14,631 nucleotides of DNA from Gemmatimonadales bacterium (GTDB lineage Bacteria; Gemmatimonadota; Gemmatimonadetes; Gemmatimonadales; GWC2-71-9): assembly GCA_020633775.1 (NCBI GenBank), contig JACKDA010000028.1, positions 1 through 14,631 of the forward strand, written 5' to 3'. This document shows positions 14,598 to 14,631 of this stretch, piece after piece (the stretch's first letter is position 1; each line of letters begins with the position of its first letter). The translations under genes were made by a program, and so were the position numbers. The notes beneath the pieces were generated by a model. It was not told the DNA's origin. It ran no database searches and saw nothing but the letters and a program-made list of their open reading frames with translations.

Positions 14598-14631
14598 TGG
14601 CCGGCACGAACCCGCCCCCGCCGCCGGACGC
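14597..14631 (+). CDS. Start of a downstream gene coupled to the ABC gene (cut by window edge)
   Basis: An ATG at 14597 overlaps the TGA of the ABC gene by one base (TGATG), a typical translational coupling. Only eleven codons and part of a twelfth are visible (MAGTNPPPPPD), a proline-rich start with no recognisable domain. Type I secretion ABC genes are commonly followed by an HlyD-family membrane fusion protein, and such adaptors often begin with a short proline-rich cytoplasmic tail. That identity is an expectation from context, not something the sequence shows. Confidence 0.55.
   Translation, partial: MAGTNPPPPPD

Overview
The window is very GC-rich, close to 70% by eye, and densely packed with bacterial chromosomal genes. 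I see no mobile element, CRISPR array, rRNA or tRNA. The mix of heme A synthase, NADP-isocitrate dehydrogenase, two tandem-rhodanese sulfurtransferases, SufE, an O-antigen-ligase-like polymerase and a type I secretion-like ABC protein fits an aerobic Gram-negative. Gemmatimonadota is my best guess, from gene style and composition only.

Layout from left to right. (1) 1-113: start of an acidic protein on the minus strand, cut by the edge, then about 300 bp of non-coding DNA. (2) 417-1128 minus: a coupled sufE-yciI pair, divergent from an sseA-type sulfurtransferase at 1162-2028. (3) 2025-3611 minus: an O-antigen-ligase/Wzy-like membrane protein. (4) 3678-5625 plus: an apparent operon of an acidic protein of unknown function, a second rhodanese and a four-helix membrane protein. 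(5) 5622-6500 minus: an alpha/beta hydrolase, divergent from icd. (6) 6556-11365 plus: icd, a DUF3293 protein, a HEAT-repeat protein and a degenerate HD-GYP protein; the last three overlap or nearly abut. (7) 11278-12282 minus: heme A synthase (ctaA/COX15). (8) 12468-14597 plus: an ABC exporter-like protein whose ATPase motifs are badly eroded, followed by the first codons of a translationally coupled gene.

The genome is compact. Divergent pairs are separated by 33 to 185 bp. Two convergent pairs share one CTAG as both stop codons, and a third overlaps by 88 bp. Several genes at divergent boundaries lack a Shine-Dalgarno and instead have a -10-like hexamer 6-8 nt before the start codon, which suggests leaderless mRNAs. 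Genes inside operons have clear Shine-Dalgarno sites.

Three things stand out. The ABC protein at 12468-14597 keeps the fold but lacks the Walker A lysine, the Q-loop glutamine, the LSGGQ signature and the catalytic glutamate. The HEAT and HD-GYP proteins share an unnamed N-terminal module of about 100 residues, and the HD-GYP protein has lost several metal ligands. The acidic protein-rhodanese-membrane protein operon combines a recognisable sulfurtransferase with two partners I cannot assign.
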